DNA of 64,000 bases from Maricaulis sp. (lineage in GTDB: Bacteria; Pseudomonadota; Alphaproteobacteria; Caulobacterales; Maricaulaceae). The translations under genes were made by a program, and so were the position numbers. The first letter of the stretch is position 1; each line of letters begins with the position of its first letter. Positions 28,704 to 37,686 of the stretch are shown piece after piece. Under the pieces are notes generated by a model. The model made no database searches, was not told the DNA's origin, and worked only from the letters and a program-made list of their open reading frames with translations. The stretch covers positions 1-64,000 of the forward strand of contig JAEPND010000010.1 of NCBI GenBank assembly GCA_017643585.1, in the 5' to 3' direction.

Positions 28704-29146
28704 ACAGGGTGCTCCAGCGGATTTTGCGCTGGGCGGGAGCCGAACATCCAGCCAGAGAAGATCGTCTCACCTTCCGTGTCGACGCCGAACCCATCGGTCC
28801 GGCGGTCCTGGATCTGGAGGAAGGCATAGGTCTCCGGCGTTTCCTCTGGAGGACGGCGGCGGCAATACTGCGCTGTGACAACCAGGGCCCCGAACTCATA
28901 GCTCTCACCGATCGCGATCTCGAAATCCCGCGTCCGCGCTGTCACCTTGTCCAGACCTCGCAGAACCACGACATCGCCCGGCTCGCTCGATAGCTCGTAA
29001 TCGCCCAGAAGGCGCGGGTCGATCTGTTCCGCTTCCGGATCAGGCGCATTGGGATCACCGGCGCGCATCAGATCTGAAGGATCTTGGGCCAAAACAGCTG
29101 AGGACATCAGTGAGGCGGCGAGTATTCCGGTCGAAAAACGCATCAT
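28640..29146 (-). CDS. DUF2155 exported protein
   Basis: A 168-residue protein with a signal peptide (cut near VLAQ, residue 21). The mature part has LRGLDKVTARTRDFEIAIGE and the family signature FSGWMFGSRPAQNPLEHPVYDVWVLDC, including a C-terminal Cys paired probably with the Cys in TAQYCRRR. DUF2155 is an alphaproteobacterial periplasmic family of unknown role, often beside aat and the NDUFA12-like gene, as here. Confidence 0.88.
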   Translation of the reverse strand: MMRFSTGILAASLMSSAVLAQDPSDLMRAGDPNAPDPEAEQIDPRLLGDYELSSEPGDVVVLRGLDKVTARTRDFEIAIGESYEFGALVVTAQYCRRRPPEETPETYAFLQIQDRRTDGFGVDTEGETIFSGWMFGSRPAQNPLEHPVYDVWVLDCRMSDADVSAGIE

Positions 29147-29208
29147 GACACCAAGCTGTACAGTGATTGTGGCGCTGTCGAGGCCTTACGCCTGACAGGC
29201 GATCCGGA

Positions 29209-29613
29209 TCACTCCGGCTTCCAGGCCTCGTAATCGCCGGACGCAGCCTGGCGATCCTCGGCACGCGCGAGCGAGCCCGACGGGCGGTAGGCGTGAACCG
29301 TGCCGGTCAGGTTGGGATGGTGATCCTTTTCCCAGGTCTGGCGCTTGAGCGGTGCTTCGGTCGGCGGGTGCTCGAATGTGTGGTGCATCCAGCCATGCCA
29401 GTCAGACGGCACGCGAGAGGCGTCGGCATAGCCGTTGTAGATCACCCAGCGGCGCTTGTTGCCGTCCGGACCGGTGACGCCCTTTTCCTCGTAATACTTG
29501 TTGCCGAACTCGTCCTTGCCCACCAGCTTGCCGCCGCGCGATGAGATGGTCAGCAGCGTGCCGGGCGTTGCGTCTTTCCACCAGACGAAGATCTTGGAGA
29601 TAAATCCGAGCAT
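29209..29613 (-). CDS. NADH:ubiquinone oxidoreductase accessory subunit, NDUFA12-like
   Basis: A 134-residue soluble protein matching the mitochondrial complex I accessory subunit NDUFA12/B17.2: GKLVGKDEFGNKYYEEK near residues 28-44, RRWVIYNGYADASRVPSDWHGWMHH and a C-terminal KPNLTGT-like PNLTGTVHAYRPSGS. In alphaproteobacteria it associates with complex I on the matrix-equivalent face. It lies 62 bases upstream of DUF2155 on the same strand. Confidence 0.92.
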   Translation of the reverse strand: MLGFISKIFVWWKDATPGTLLTISSRGGKLVGKDEFGNKYYEEKGVTGPDGNKRRWVIYNGYADASRVPSDWHGWMHHTFEHPPTEAPLKRQTWEKDHHPNLTGTVHAYRPSGSLARAEDRQAASGDYEAWKPE

Positions 29614-29732
29614 TGGGTGGCTCCGAGTCGGTCGTAACAGTTAGTCCGTATATGCCTCGCCCGCGCCTCCGGGTCCAGTCTTCTTAACCGCAGGCTTCAG
29701 ACGACTCACCGGGCTTGTTAGACTCGCCCAAT

Positions 29733-29749
29733 TCCCGACCGATTCGGGA
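29733..29749. promoter_or_regulatory. Inverted repeat in the leader of the NrdJ-like gene
   Basis: TCCCGA (29733-29738) and TCGGGA (29744-29749) form a perfect dyad five bases before the AAGGGTGG ribosome site. It could be an operator or a hairpin affecting translation. Confidence 0.3.
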
Positions 29750-29765
29750 GCACAAGGGTGGTAAG

Positions 29766-32714
29766 ATGAATATGCTGGATAGCTTTAAGGAATGGCTGAA
29801 AACAGCCCCTGAAGCCGCAACGATCGAAGCGCGCGAGATCGCTCAGGATCATGATCCGGACAGTGATGTGCCCGCAGCGCTGCGCAGCATTCGCCTGCCC
29901 GCCACCTGGAGCGAGCCGGCAGCCCGCGCCCTCTGCGATCTGCTGGATACGCCACGTCCGACCAAGACGCGGGCCAAGCCCGGCCTGAAGGCGTATGCCG
30001 GATTGGTCGCCCAAATTCCTGCCGGGCAGGATCGCGCCCTGGAGAACGGTATCGAGCCGACCATCGACCGTCTGTCCGGCTCACTGACCTGGGCCGTCGC
30101 CCGTGCCGGCCTGCTCGACGACACTGCTGATGCGAACCGTTTGCGCGATATGCTGGCGCTGAGCATGCTGGGCCGTTTCGTTGTTCCCGAGGCTGACCTG
30201 TGGCGCCATGGCGGCGCAGACTGGGCGTATGGGGACAGCATACCAGACAGCCCCGACACCGCCTCGCCGATCCGGATCAGTGCCAGCGCACAGGATGCGC
30301 CGGAACGTTTGCGGGACGTCGCCCAGAATGAATTGCGGGCCTCCGTCCTGGATGTCGGCGCCCGGGTCATGAAAGACCGGTTGAGCACCATCGGCGAAGC
30401 CTGTCGGCGGTGTTCGGGTGAGACAGAGCGCTTCGATCCGCGCCAGAACGCTGCACTGGCGCGCGCCATGCGGCAGGCTCTGCGTGACGGTGTCCCCGAA
30501 GTCGCTGTCGAGCGCGCCCTCGCACTGGCCCAGCAAGGTGCCGATGATGACACGTTGGCCGGGTTGGCACCGGAACACCTGCCACCGCAACGCTGTGTGC
30601 TGGACGTGGCACCAAGCCTGTCTGAAGCCCTCGAACAGGACAGTGCCTGGAGCTTTGGCCCCCAGGGCGGCAGCGTTCGCGCGCGCGGGTTCCGCAATAC
30701 AATCGCGCGCTCGATCTGGAGTTTCGGGGCGCCCCAGCTCAGCTTCCATGAAAGCCCGCAGGAAACCGGCTCGGTCGTCTACATCGACCTGGCCCGCTTC
30801 CTCGACGAGACCGGCTTGCGGACCGACCTGCTCGCCGACACTGTCTTTGCCTGGACCACAGCGCTCAGCGTCAGCGCCAAGACAGATGACCGTGTTGCGG
30901 GAACGCTATCCATCAGCGGCCTCGCGCCATTGCTCATGGCCAACGGTATTGCCTATGACAGCGAACTTGGCCGCAAAACCGCTGCGGGCCTTGCGCGCCT
31001 GATGACCGGCTATATGCGCCAGGCCTGCGCCCAGACGGGCGCGATGGCTCCGTCACTGGGAAGCGATATCACCTTCGACGAGGATGAATTGCCACCAGGC
31101 TTGCAGGCCCTGTCCGACGCGCTGAAGGCGCTGCCAACGCGCTTTGAAGCCAAGGCCGCCCTGTCACGGCCGGGCGTGTTGCTGTCTGTCCTGCCTGTCG
31201 ACACCTCCATCGCTCCGCTGTTCGACACCGACGGTTTGGGCGTTGCCCCGGTAACCAATGCCATCACCGCCGACTTCTCGATCTCCGGCGGCAGCGTATT
31301 GCGCAGCTGTGCGCGCGACGGCCTCACTGCGCTGGGCCTCAATGCCAGCCAGATCGAAACGGCAGAGGATCATGCCGCCGGTCACGGCACCTTCAAGGGA
31401 GCGCCGGGCATCTCCTTCGAGGACCTGATGCTCAAGGGGGTTCCCCTTGATGCGCTGGAACGCATTGATGACAGCATCGCTGAAGGCGCTTCCATCCGCT
31501 TCGCCCTGAACCGCTGGTCGTTGGGCGACCGCGTCTGCCGTGACGTCTTGCGCCTGTCCCACGATGTGATTGCCGAACAGGGCCAGTCCCTGTGTGCGGC
31601 AGCGGGCTATTCTGACAGCGATGTCGCGATCGCGGACCGGTTTGCTCACGGGTCCGGCCAGCTGGACGATGCACCATCGCTCAGTCCGGATCAGCGCCGT
31701 GTCTTTTCAGCCCCCTCAAACCGGGCCCAGCTGGCCATGGCCGCCGCGCTGGAAAGCCAGATGTCCGGCGTGTGTGATACCCGGTTGTCGCTCGCCGCAG
31801 AGGCGACGATTGACGATGTCGCGGATCTCTTTGACCTGGCACTGAAAGTCGGACTGCGCCAGCTCTCCATGCGTCGCACGGGATCCGGTCTGTTCGACAT
31901 GCTTCCTGCGATCGATTTCGACAAGGGCGATTACACGGCAGAGCCCCAGAAGGAGCGCATCATCGAGCGCACGGTCGAAGTCGAGCGGGTGATTGAAAAA
32001 CCGGCCGCCCGGCGCAAGCTTCCCGACCGCCGCAAGGGCTATATCCAAAAGGCCACCGTCGGTGGACATAAGGTCTATCTACACACCGGTGAATTCGACG
32101 ATGGCGAGCTGGGCGAGATCTTCATCGACATGCACAAGGAAGGCGCGGCCTTCCGGTCCTTGATGAATAATTTCGCCATCGCGATCTCCATCGGTCTGCA
32201 ATACGGCGTACCGCTGGAGGAATATGTCGACGCCTTCGTCTTCACGCGATTTGAACCGGCCGGTCCCGTTGAGGGCAATGACTCGATCCAGCATGCGACA
32301 TCCATCCTGGACTATCTGTTCCGGGAGTTGGGTGTGTCCTATCTGGGCCGCGATGACCTCGCCGAAATCTCGCCGGACAAGGCAGACCCGGGCGGTCTCG
32401 GCCAGGGTGTTGAACAGGAAAAACTGCTGCAGGAAGACGCATCGCGCTTTATCTCGCGCGGTTTCTCCCGCGGCCAGGTGCCAGACAACATCCTGATGTT
32501 CGCTGGCGCCAATAAGAAAGCGGCAAATGCGAATGATGGCGGCGACATCATTCAAGACGAAATTGTACAGATCGAGCACAGCACATCGAGCAGTTCACGC
32601 CCGGTCAGCGATGCCGCGGCCTATCTCGGCGACCCGTGTCCCGAGTGTGGTCATTTCACCCTGGTCAGCGAGGGCAATGGCTCGCGCTGTGACGCCTGCG
32701 GCTGGACGAGCTAG
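29766..32714 (+). CDS. Diverged, probably inactive paralogue of B12-dependent ribonucleotide reductase (NrdJ-like pseudoenzyme)
   Basis: A 982-residue protein that follows the alphaproteobacterial class II NrdJ from end to end. [14 protein letters not shown] matches the N-terminal PAxWSQ region, [13 protein letters not shown] the DRxAGTWT region, [19 protein letters not shown] the GLxMASGIPYDSDxGR region and [17 protein letters not shown] the VGHGTLxGAPxI region. Residues about 753-863 are nearly canonical ([40 protein letters not shown]). A C-terminal zinc-like pair CPEC (958-961) and CDAC (975-978) remains. Catalytic motifs are gone: no NPCSE, no APNSPQ loop and no ACF cysteine; it ends GWTS without the final cysteine. 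The ATG at 29766 has AAGGGTGG upstream. Confidence 0.8.
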   Translation: MNMLDSFKEWLKTAPEAATIEAREIAQDHDPDSDVPAALRSIRLPATWSEPAARALCDLLDTPRPTKTRAKPGLKAYAGLVAQIPAGQDRALENGIEPTIDRLSGSLTWAVARAGLLDDTADANRLRDMLALSMLGRFVVPEADLWRHGGADWAYGDSIPDSPDTASPIRISASAQDAPERLRDVAQNELRASVLDVGARVMKDRLSTIGEACRRCSGETERFDPRQNAALARAMRQALRDGVPEVAVERALALAQQGADDDTLAGLAPEHLPPQRCVLDVAPSLSEALEQDSAWSFGPQGGSVRARGFRNTIARSIWSFGAPQLSFHESPQETGSVVYIDLARFLDETGLRTDLLADTVFAWTTALSVSAKTDDRVAGTLSISGLAPLLMANGIAYDSELGRKTAAGLARLMTGYMRQACAQTGAMAPSLGSDITFDEDELPPGLQALSDALKALPTRFEAKAALSRPGVLLSVLPVDTSIAPLFDTDGLGVAPVTNAITADFSISGGSVLRSCARDGLTALGLNASQIETAEDHAAGHGTFKGAPGISFEDLMLKGVPLDALERIDDSIAEGASIRFALNRWSLGDRVCRDVLRLSHDVIAEQGQSLCAAAGYSDSDVAIADRFAHGSGQLDDAPSLSPDQRRVFSAPSNRAQLAMAAALESQMSGVCDTRLSLAAEATIDDVADLFDLALKVGLRQLSMRRTGSGLFDMLPAIDFDKGDYTAEPQKERIIERTVEVERVIEKPAARRKLPDRRKGYIQKATVGGHKVYLHTGEFDDGELGEIFIDMHKEGAAFRSLMNNFAIAISIGLQYGVPLEEYVDAFVFTRFEPAGPVEGNDSIQHATSILDYLFRELGVSYLGRDDLAEISPDKADPGGLGQGVEQEKLLQEDASRFISRGFSRGQVPDNILMFAGANKKAANANDGGDIIQDEIVQIEHSTSSSSRPVSDAAAYLGDPCPECGHFTLVSEGNGSRCDACGWTS

Positions 32715-32767
32715 CAATCGGCGCGTGGCTTGCACAGTCCGGGCTGGTCCGAATGGAGCGGCTCAGT

Positions 32768-33253
32768 ATGACACGGTTTTTTGCTGTAATGATCATGGCA
32801 CTGGCAGGGATTGCCCCGGCCTACGCCCAGAATGCGAGCGAGATTGCACGCGTTCAGTCGGGCCAGAGCTGTGTCGGCTGCAATCTGTTTCAAGCTGACC
32901 TAGCCTATCGTGACCTGCCGGGCATCAATCTGGCCGGAGCGCGCCTGCGACAGGCCAACCTCTCTCTCGCCACCATGAACGGCGCCGATTTCAACGGCAG
33001 CAATATGAGTGTGAGCAACCTGTTTGGTGCCCGTTTTACCAGGGCGAACTTCCGCAACACGAACCTGCAGGATGCCGTGCTGGTCGGAGCCTATCTCGGC
33101 AGCGCTGACCTGACGGGTGCGGTTCTCAGTCGCGCCAATCTCTCGGGCGCGGAGCTGGATACTGCGCGTGGATTGACCCAGGCTCAGTTAAACACGGCCT
33201 GCGGTGACGAGAATACGAGCCTTCCCGCCGGGTTGAGCATCGCTCACTGCTAG
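32768..33253 (+). CDS. Exported pentapeptide-repeat protein with cysteine caps
   Basis: A 161-residue protein with a signal peptide cut near AYAQ (residue 20). A right-handed beta-helix of pentapeptide repeats covers about residues 38-135 (e.g. ADLAY, ARLRQ, ANLSL, ADFNG, ADLTG, ANLSG). A CxxC pair (C35, C38) caps the start, and C145 with C161 closes the end in TACGDENTSLPAGLSIAHC. The cysteines suggest disulfides in the periplasm. The function of such proteins is unknown. I prefer the ATG at 32768; an ATG at 32753 would add five residues. It is 53 bases after the NrdJ-like gene. Confidence 0.85.
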   Translation: MTRFFAVMIMALAGIAPAYAQNASEIARVQSGQSCVGCNLFQADLAYRDLPGINLAGARLRQANLSLATMNGADFNGSNMSVSNLFGARFTRANFRNTNLQDAVLVGAYLGSADLTGAVLSRANLSGAELDTARGLTQAQLNTACGDENTSLPAGLSIAHC

Positions 33254-33323
33254 TTGTATTCTAATACTCGATATTACTGGGTTTTAAGTCGCTTTCACGG
33301 GGCTTCTGACCTATCGGGGTAGC

Positions 33324-34745
33324 ATGACGTCTTTGCATTTGTTCAGCGCGCTTCTGCTCAGTGGAAGCCTACTGGCCGGATCTCCTGCCTGGGCCGGAGA
33401 TAACGAGCAGCCGCGCCGCGGCCTCGCCATCGGTGGGGAGTGCGAAGACTGTGACTTTTCCAACAAGAACCTGTCTGGCGCGACCTTCATCGGGGCCGAG
33501 TTCACGATGTCCAGCTTCCAGGGCTCGGACCTGGTCGGCGCCACCTTCATGGAATCGCGTTTTTCGCACACCAATTTCGCCCACGCGGAACTGGATAGTG
33601 CGCAATTGCGTGGCGTGACCTTCCTGCATTCCGACCTGTCGCACGTCGACTTGCGGGAAGCCCATATCGAACGCGTCAATTTTTCCGACACCGATCTGTC
33701 CCGGACCAATTTCTCCGAAAGTGAGATGGTGTTCATCACCTTCATCGGCAGCCAGCTGACTGAGACACGGTTTATCGACAGTCATCTGGAACAGGCCAAC
33801 TTCCTGCGGGCGCAACTCGAGGGCACCAGCTTCCGGGATGCGGAATTGCGTGGCGCCAGTTTCGACCAATCCGTCGGTGAGCGCATCGATTTCCGGGACG
33901 CAGATCTCACTGAAGCCAGTTTCGAGGGCGCCGTTCTGACGGATGTTGATTTCCGCGACGCAGACCTGTCCGGAGTGGATTTCTCGTCAGCCACCATTAT
34001 CGACCCGCGCGGCCTGACGAAAACGGCCCTGGCGGGCGCCTGCGGCAATGAAGAGACCCATATCGGTCGCGGCGTCGCCCTACCGGCTTGCGACTCCGTT
34101 TCCCGGGGCACGGTTCGGTATTCTTATGACTTCCGCGTCCTGTCCCAGGAAAACCAGGAAATGACCGCGGCATTGATCGAGGAATTGGAAGCCGTGGGCG
34201 GTATTCGCCTAGAATTTTTCAATGAGCTTGGCGATATCAACGAGGACCACAGCCACCATCTTGAACGCGCCCAGGTCCAGCAAGCCATGCGGGCCGCCAT
34301 GCGTGACCTTGCGCACCGGGAACGTGAAATCGCACGCGCCATCCAGCGTGCAGAACTTGATGGCCGTGACATCTCGCGAGAGCTGCGCCGGGAACAACGT
34401 GATCTTGAACGCGCACAACGTGATACGGCGCGCGCGATCGATGAAATGGAACGCGATCTGGCCGAATCCGAGCGTGATCGTCTCGAGGCGCGCCGACAGG
34501 CGATGGAAGAACAACGCGCCTTCGCGCTGGAGATGTCCAACCGGATCTTGCGCCAGGGAACGATCGTCGTTCCGGAAGGCGCGGAAGGCGAATATGTCTT
34601 CTACATGCCCGCTGCGCCCTACCCGCCAGACGACGTGCACGGTGTCGTTCCCGAGCTTGCGGACGTACCCGAGCTTGAAGGTGCGCCCGATCCTGACGTC
34701 GAGCGGGATGTTGACGGGAATAACGACAACGAGATCCAGGATTAA
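33324..34745 (+). CDS. Exported pentapeptide-repeat protein with coiled coil and acidic tail
   Basis: A 473-residue protein. A signal peptide (cut near AWAG, residue 24) is followed by a CxxC cap (C40, C43), pentapeptide repeats from about 44 to 228 (many ANF, ADL and TNF units), a closing pair C240 and C256 in the same ACG...AC arrangement and 16-residue spacing as the shorter neighbour, then a highly charged Arg/Glu coiled coil (about 310-410) and a Pro/Asp/Glu-rich tail. The helix repeats read AREIxRxxRDLERAQRD. It is likely to be a duplicate of the upstream gene that gained a helical domain. The beta-helix may mimic DNA or bind a protein; this is not known. Confidence 0.85.
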   Translation: MTSLHLFSALLLSGSLLAGSPAWAGDNEQPRRGLAIGGECEDCDFSNKNLSGATFIGAEFTMSSFQGSDLVGATFMESRFSHTNFAHAELDSAQLRGVTFLHSDLSHVDLREAHIERVNFSDTDLSRTNFSESEMVFITFIGSQLTETRFIDSHLEQANFLRAQLEGTSFRDAELRGASFDQSVGERIDFRDADLTEASFEGAVLTDVDFRDADLSGVDFSSATIIDPRGLTKTALAGACGNEETHIGRGVALPACDSVSRGTVRYSYDFRVLSQENQEMTAALIEELEAVGGIRLEFFNELGDINEDHSHHLERAQVQQAMRAAMRDLAHREREIARAIQRAELDGRDISRELRREQRDLERAQRDTARAIDEMERDLAESERDRLEARRQAMEEQRAFALEMSNRILRQGTIVVPEGAEGEYVFYMPAAPYPPDDVHGVVPELADVPELEGAPDPDVERDVDGNNDNEIQD

Positions 34746-34773
34746 AAAAGGCCGCCCGATGGGCGGCCTTTTT
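34744..34773. terminator. Bidirectional Rho-independent terminator
   Basis: AAAAAAGGCCGCCC and GGGCGGCCTTTTT flank a GAT loop (34758-34760). It has both an A run and a T run, so it serves the pentapeptide gene and the converging aspS. Confidence 0.93.
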
Positions 34774-34793
34774 CCTCACCAGTCCATCCTGGA

Positions 34794-36605
34794 TTATTTC
34801 TTCTCTTCCGGAACGACCGTGCGGATGTGCAGCTCGCGCAGGTGTTTGTTCTCGGCCGTACCCGGCGCGTTCATCATCAGGTCGCGGGCCTGCTGATCCT
34901 TCGGGAACATCACGACTTCGCGCAGGTTTTCCTGCTCGCAAAGCAGCATCACGATGCGGTCTACGCCAGGAGCGACACCTGCGTGCGGCGGAGCACCAAA
35001 ACGGAAGGCATTGAGCATGCCGCCAAATTCTTCTTCAACGACGTCCGCGCTGTAGCCGGCATATTCGAACGCCTTGAGCATCACGTCCGGGCGGTGGTTA
35101 CGCACAGCACCGGAAGAGAGCTCGACGCCGTTACAGACGATGTCGTACTGCCAGGCTTTCATGGCCAGCAGGGTCTCGTCGGACGGGTTGTCCAGAGCGA
35201 GGAATTCCTCGGCCGTCATCTGCGGCATGGAGAACGGGTTGTGAGAAAACTCAACCTTCTTGTTCTCTTCATCCCACTCATACATCGGGAAATCGACGAT
35301 CCAGCAGAACCGGAATGTGTCTTTCTCGCAAAGGTCCAGCTCGGTGCCGACAACATCGCGCGCCTTGCCGGCGAATGATGCAAACTCCGTCGGATCACCT
35401 GCAGCGAAGAAGACGGCATCGCCGGCTTCAAGATCCAGCTCGGTGCGCAGGGCTTCGGTGCGTTCCGGACCGATATTCTTGGCGATCGGGCCGGCGGCTT
35501 CCAGGCCACCCTCGGCTTCACGCCAGAAGATATAGCCCATGCCCGGCTGGCCCTCTTTCTGGGCCCAGGAGTTCATGCGGTCACAGAAGGCACGCGAACC
35601 ACCGGTCTTGGCCGGGATCGCCCAGACCTGGACCTTGGGGTTACGCTCCAGCATGCCAGCAAAGACCTTGAAGCCGGAGCCACGGAAGGTCTCGGATGCA
35701 TCCGACATCTTGATCGGGTTACGCAGGTCCGGCTTGTCCGAACCATACCACTGCATCGCATCCTTGTAGGCGATATGCGGGAATTTCGCGTCCGGCACGG
35801 AACGCCCTTCGGAAAACTCTTCGAACAGCCCCTTCATGACCGGTTCGATGACGTTGAACACGTCTTCCTGGGTGGCGAAGCTCATTTCCATATCGAGCTG
35901 GTAGAATTCGCCCGGCGCACGGTCAGCACGCGCATCCTCGTCGCGGAAACAGGGGGCGATCTGGAAGTAACGGTCAAAACCGGAGACCATGATCAGCTGT
36001 TTGAACTGCTGCGGGGCCTGCGGCAGGGCGTAGAACTTGCCCGGGTGCAGGCGTGCCGGCACCAGGAAGTCACGCGCGCCTTCCGGGGAAGACGCAGTCA
36101 GGATCGGCGTCTGATACTCGGTGAAGCCCTCATCAACCATGCGACGACGAATACTGTCGATGATCTGCGAACGCTTGACGATGCGCTGGTGCAGGCTTTC
36201 ACGACGCAGGTCGACATAGCGATGCTTGAGGCGGACTTCCTCGGACCATTCCGGCTCGCCAAAGACAGGCAGCGGCAGCTCGTCGGCTTCCGACTGGATG
36301 GCCAGGGCCTTCACTCGCAACTCGACACCGCCGGTGGGCAGGTTCTCGTTCACCGTCTCCGCGGAGCGGGCGATAACCTCGCCGGTAATCGTGACGACAC
36401 TTTCGACGCGCAGGCGTTCCAGCGTGGTGAAGTGCTCGCTTTCCGGCTCCAGCACGCACTGGGTCAGACCGTAGTGGTCGCGCAGGTCGATGAACAGCAG
36501 ACCGCCATGGTCCCGCTTGCGGTGGATCCAGCCGGAAATACGGGCCTCCTGGCCAACATGTTCCGGGCGCAGTTCTGCGCAGGTGTGAGAGCGATAAGCG
36601 TGCAT
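34794..36605 (-). CDS. aspS: Aspartate-tRNA(Asp/Asn) ligase
   Basis: A 603-residue class IIb synthetase. An OB-fold anticodon domain (about 1-110, [14 protein letters not shown]) is followed by the catalytic core with motif 2 ([22 protein letters not shown]) and motif 3 ([12 protein letters not shown]), and a GAD-like insert typical of bacteria. His in RDHGG instead of Leu is the mark of non-discriminating enzymes that also charge tRNA-Asn, needing GatCAB (recalled). The ATG at 36605 ([14 protein letters not shown]) matches the family N-terminus; the frame extends 14 codons upstream without support. Confidence 0.96.
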   Translation of the reverse strand: MHAYRSHTCAELRPEHVGQEARISGWIHRKRDHGGLLFIDLRDHYGLTQCVLEPESEHFTTLERLRVESVVTITGEVIARSAETVNENLPTGGVELRVKALAIQSEADELPLPVFGEPEWSEEVRLKHRYVDLRRESLHQRIVKRSQIIDSIRRRMVDEGFTEYQTPILTASSPEGARDFLVPARLHPGKFYALPQAPQQFKQLIMVSGFDRYFQIAPCFRDEDARADRAPGEFYQLDMEMSFATQEDVFNVIEPVMKGLFEEFSEGRSVPDAKFPHIAYKDAMQWYGSDKPDLRNPIKMSDASETFRGSGFKVFAGMLERNPKVQVWAIPAKTGGSRAFCDRMNSWAQKEGQPGMGYIFWREAEGGLEAAGPIAKNIGPERTEALRTELDLEAGDAVFFAAGDPTEFASFAGKARDVVGTELDLCEKDTFRFCWIVDFPMYEWDEENKKVEFSHNPFSMPQMTAEEFLALDNPSDETLLAMKAWQYDIVCNGVELSSGAVRNHRPDVMLKAFEYAGYSADVVEEEFGGMLNAFRFGAPPHAGVAPGVDRIVMLLCEQENLREVVMFPKDQQARDLMMNAPGTAENKHLRELHIRTVVPEEKK

Positions 36606-36902
36606 TTTGCGTCGTCCGTCAGAACAGAAATCGTATTGCGGCGACATGCCGGTTTGCAGCGCACAATGTCAAGGATAAGGGGCGATGGGCTGCAGTTCCG
36701 AATTTTCCGATCATCGGAAATTTGCGCTTACTCGCCTCTCGCGCTAATGTTTCGTTAGACAATCAATCGCTGGGAGATCCCGTCGCTTTCAAATCCAGCC
36801 TATGCCGTGGTTTTGAATATCCTAAATTGACCCCCTTTCTGGTCACGTCCACGGATCTCCCCGTCTCCTCCCCAACGAATTCCCCTTCAGTACAAATAAC
36901 TT
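36606..36902. other. Intergenic region upstream of aspS without a convincing gene
   Basis: No frame here has a ribosome site with plausible codon use. It should hold the aspS promoter on the minus strand. A perfect palindrome lies at 36704-36720, and an orphan plus-strand terminator follows at 36903, which suggests a short untranslated RNA on the plus strand. TTGACC at 36837-36842 could be a -35 element, but no clear -10 partner follows. Confidence 0.4.
36704..36720. promoter_or_regulatory. Palindromic operator candidate upstream of aspS
   Basis: TTTCCGA-TCA-TCGGAAA is a perfect 7-bp dyad with A/T flanks on both sides, 99 bases upstream of the aspS start. The regulator is unknown. Confidence 0.4.
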
Positions 36903-36931
36903 GGGCGCTCATCCGGCGCCCTTTTTCTTTT
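36903..36931 (+). terminator. Orphan Rho-independent terminator (candidate sRNA 3' end)
   Basis: GGGCGC (36903-36908) and GCGCCC (36916-36921) form a stem with a 7-base loop, followed by TTTTTCTTTT on the plus strand. No plus-strand gene ends upstream; the nearest is more than 2 kb away. Confidence 0.65.
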
Positions 36932-36951
36932 GCCTGACGCCAAAACACATC

Positions 36952-37024
36952 ATGTAAGCAACTATTCACTTGCATCGCGAGTCGGATGCAGCTATACAAC
37001 ATGTAAATGATCGTTCACTTGCAT
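36952..37024. promoter_or_regulatory. Two near-identical 24-bp TetR operators
   Basis: The first copy is 36952-36975 and the second is 37001-37024. Both start ATGTAA and end TTCACTTGCAT, and each is an imperfect palindrome (ATG-T/C-AA-A/G-TGA half-sites). Start-to-start distance is 49 bp. The first overlaps the -35 box, and the second covers the expected transcription start of the TetR gene. The most economical reading is autoregulation by the TetR gene immediately downstream. Confidence 0.7.
36970..36998 (+). promoter_or_regulatory. Promoter of the tetR-acyltransferase operon
   Basis: TTGCAT (36970-36975) and TATACA (36993-36998) are separated by 17 bases. The -10 is embedded in GCTATACA. 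The promoter is sandwiched between the two TetR operators. Confidence 0.6.
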
Positions 37025-37036
37025 GAGGAACACACC

Positions 37037-37660
37037 ATGGCAGGCATGCTTCGCAAAGACATTTTCGACGGGACCGACGCCAATGTCGGCGTTACGGCGA
37101 GATATGGCAGCACCAAGGCCCGCATCGAACGCGCCGCGCTGCAATTGTTCGCGCGCCACGGCATTGACGGGGTGTCGATCAAGCAGATCGCCGAAGCGTG
37201 TGTGATCTCGGATGGCGCGATGTACCGCCATTTCAAGTCCAAGGACGAGCTGGCCCGCCTGATGTTCGAGGCGATCCATTCCAAACTGCAGGACCTGGTG
37301 ACCGAGAATCTCAAGGCCGACGCGTCCATGGAAGATATCGCGCGGACGCTGGTCACGGCCTATTGCAAGCTGGCGGACGATGATCCGGCGCAATTCACCT
37401 ATCACCTCGCCCACCGCAATCACTTCATCTCTGCCACGGGCGATGGCGGCGCTGACCCGTCTGACTTCATGACTGCCTGCGTCCAGCAAGCCATGGACCG
37501 TGGGGAGATCCCTGAGGGCGATGCCGAGCTGCGCTCCGGCATGGCGCTGGGCGTGGTCATGCAGCCAGCGGAATACAGCCTTTACGGCCGCATCAACCCG
37601 CCCCTGTCCAATCACATCGAAGTATTCACGCGCGGCATCATGGCCGTGCTGCGGTCATAA
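37037..37660 (+). CDS. TetR-family transcriptional regulator
   Basis: A 207-residue repressor. The N-terminal HTH is at about residues 20-70: STKARIERAALQLFARHGID, VSIKQIAEACVISDGAMYRH, then FKSKDELARLMFEAIH. The C-terminal ligand domain is helical. I chose the ATG at 37037 (AGGA ten bases upstream) over the frame start at 37007, which lies inside the second operator. It is the first gene before two acyltransferases and a transporter, so it probably senses a lipid or acyl compound (inference). Confidence 0.92.
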   Translation: MAGMLRKDIFDGTDANVGVTARYGSTKARIERAALQLFARHGIDGVSIKQIAEACVISDGAMYRHFKSKDELARLMFEAIHSKLQDLVTENLKADASMEDIARTLVTAYCKLADDDPAQFTYHLAHRNHFISATGDGGADPSDFMTACVQQAMDRGEIPEGDAELRSGMALGVVMQPAEYSLYGRINPPLSNHIEVFTRGIMAVLRS

Positions 37661-37686
37661 CCGCCGAGCCCCGAGGAGGCTGTCCA

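Noticed and set aside
36722-36937. 71-codon plus-strand frame upstream of tetR
   Set aside because: It runs through the terminator at 36903-36931 and has no ribosome site.
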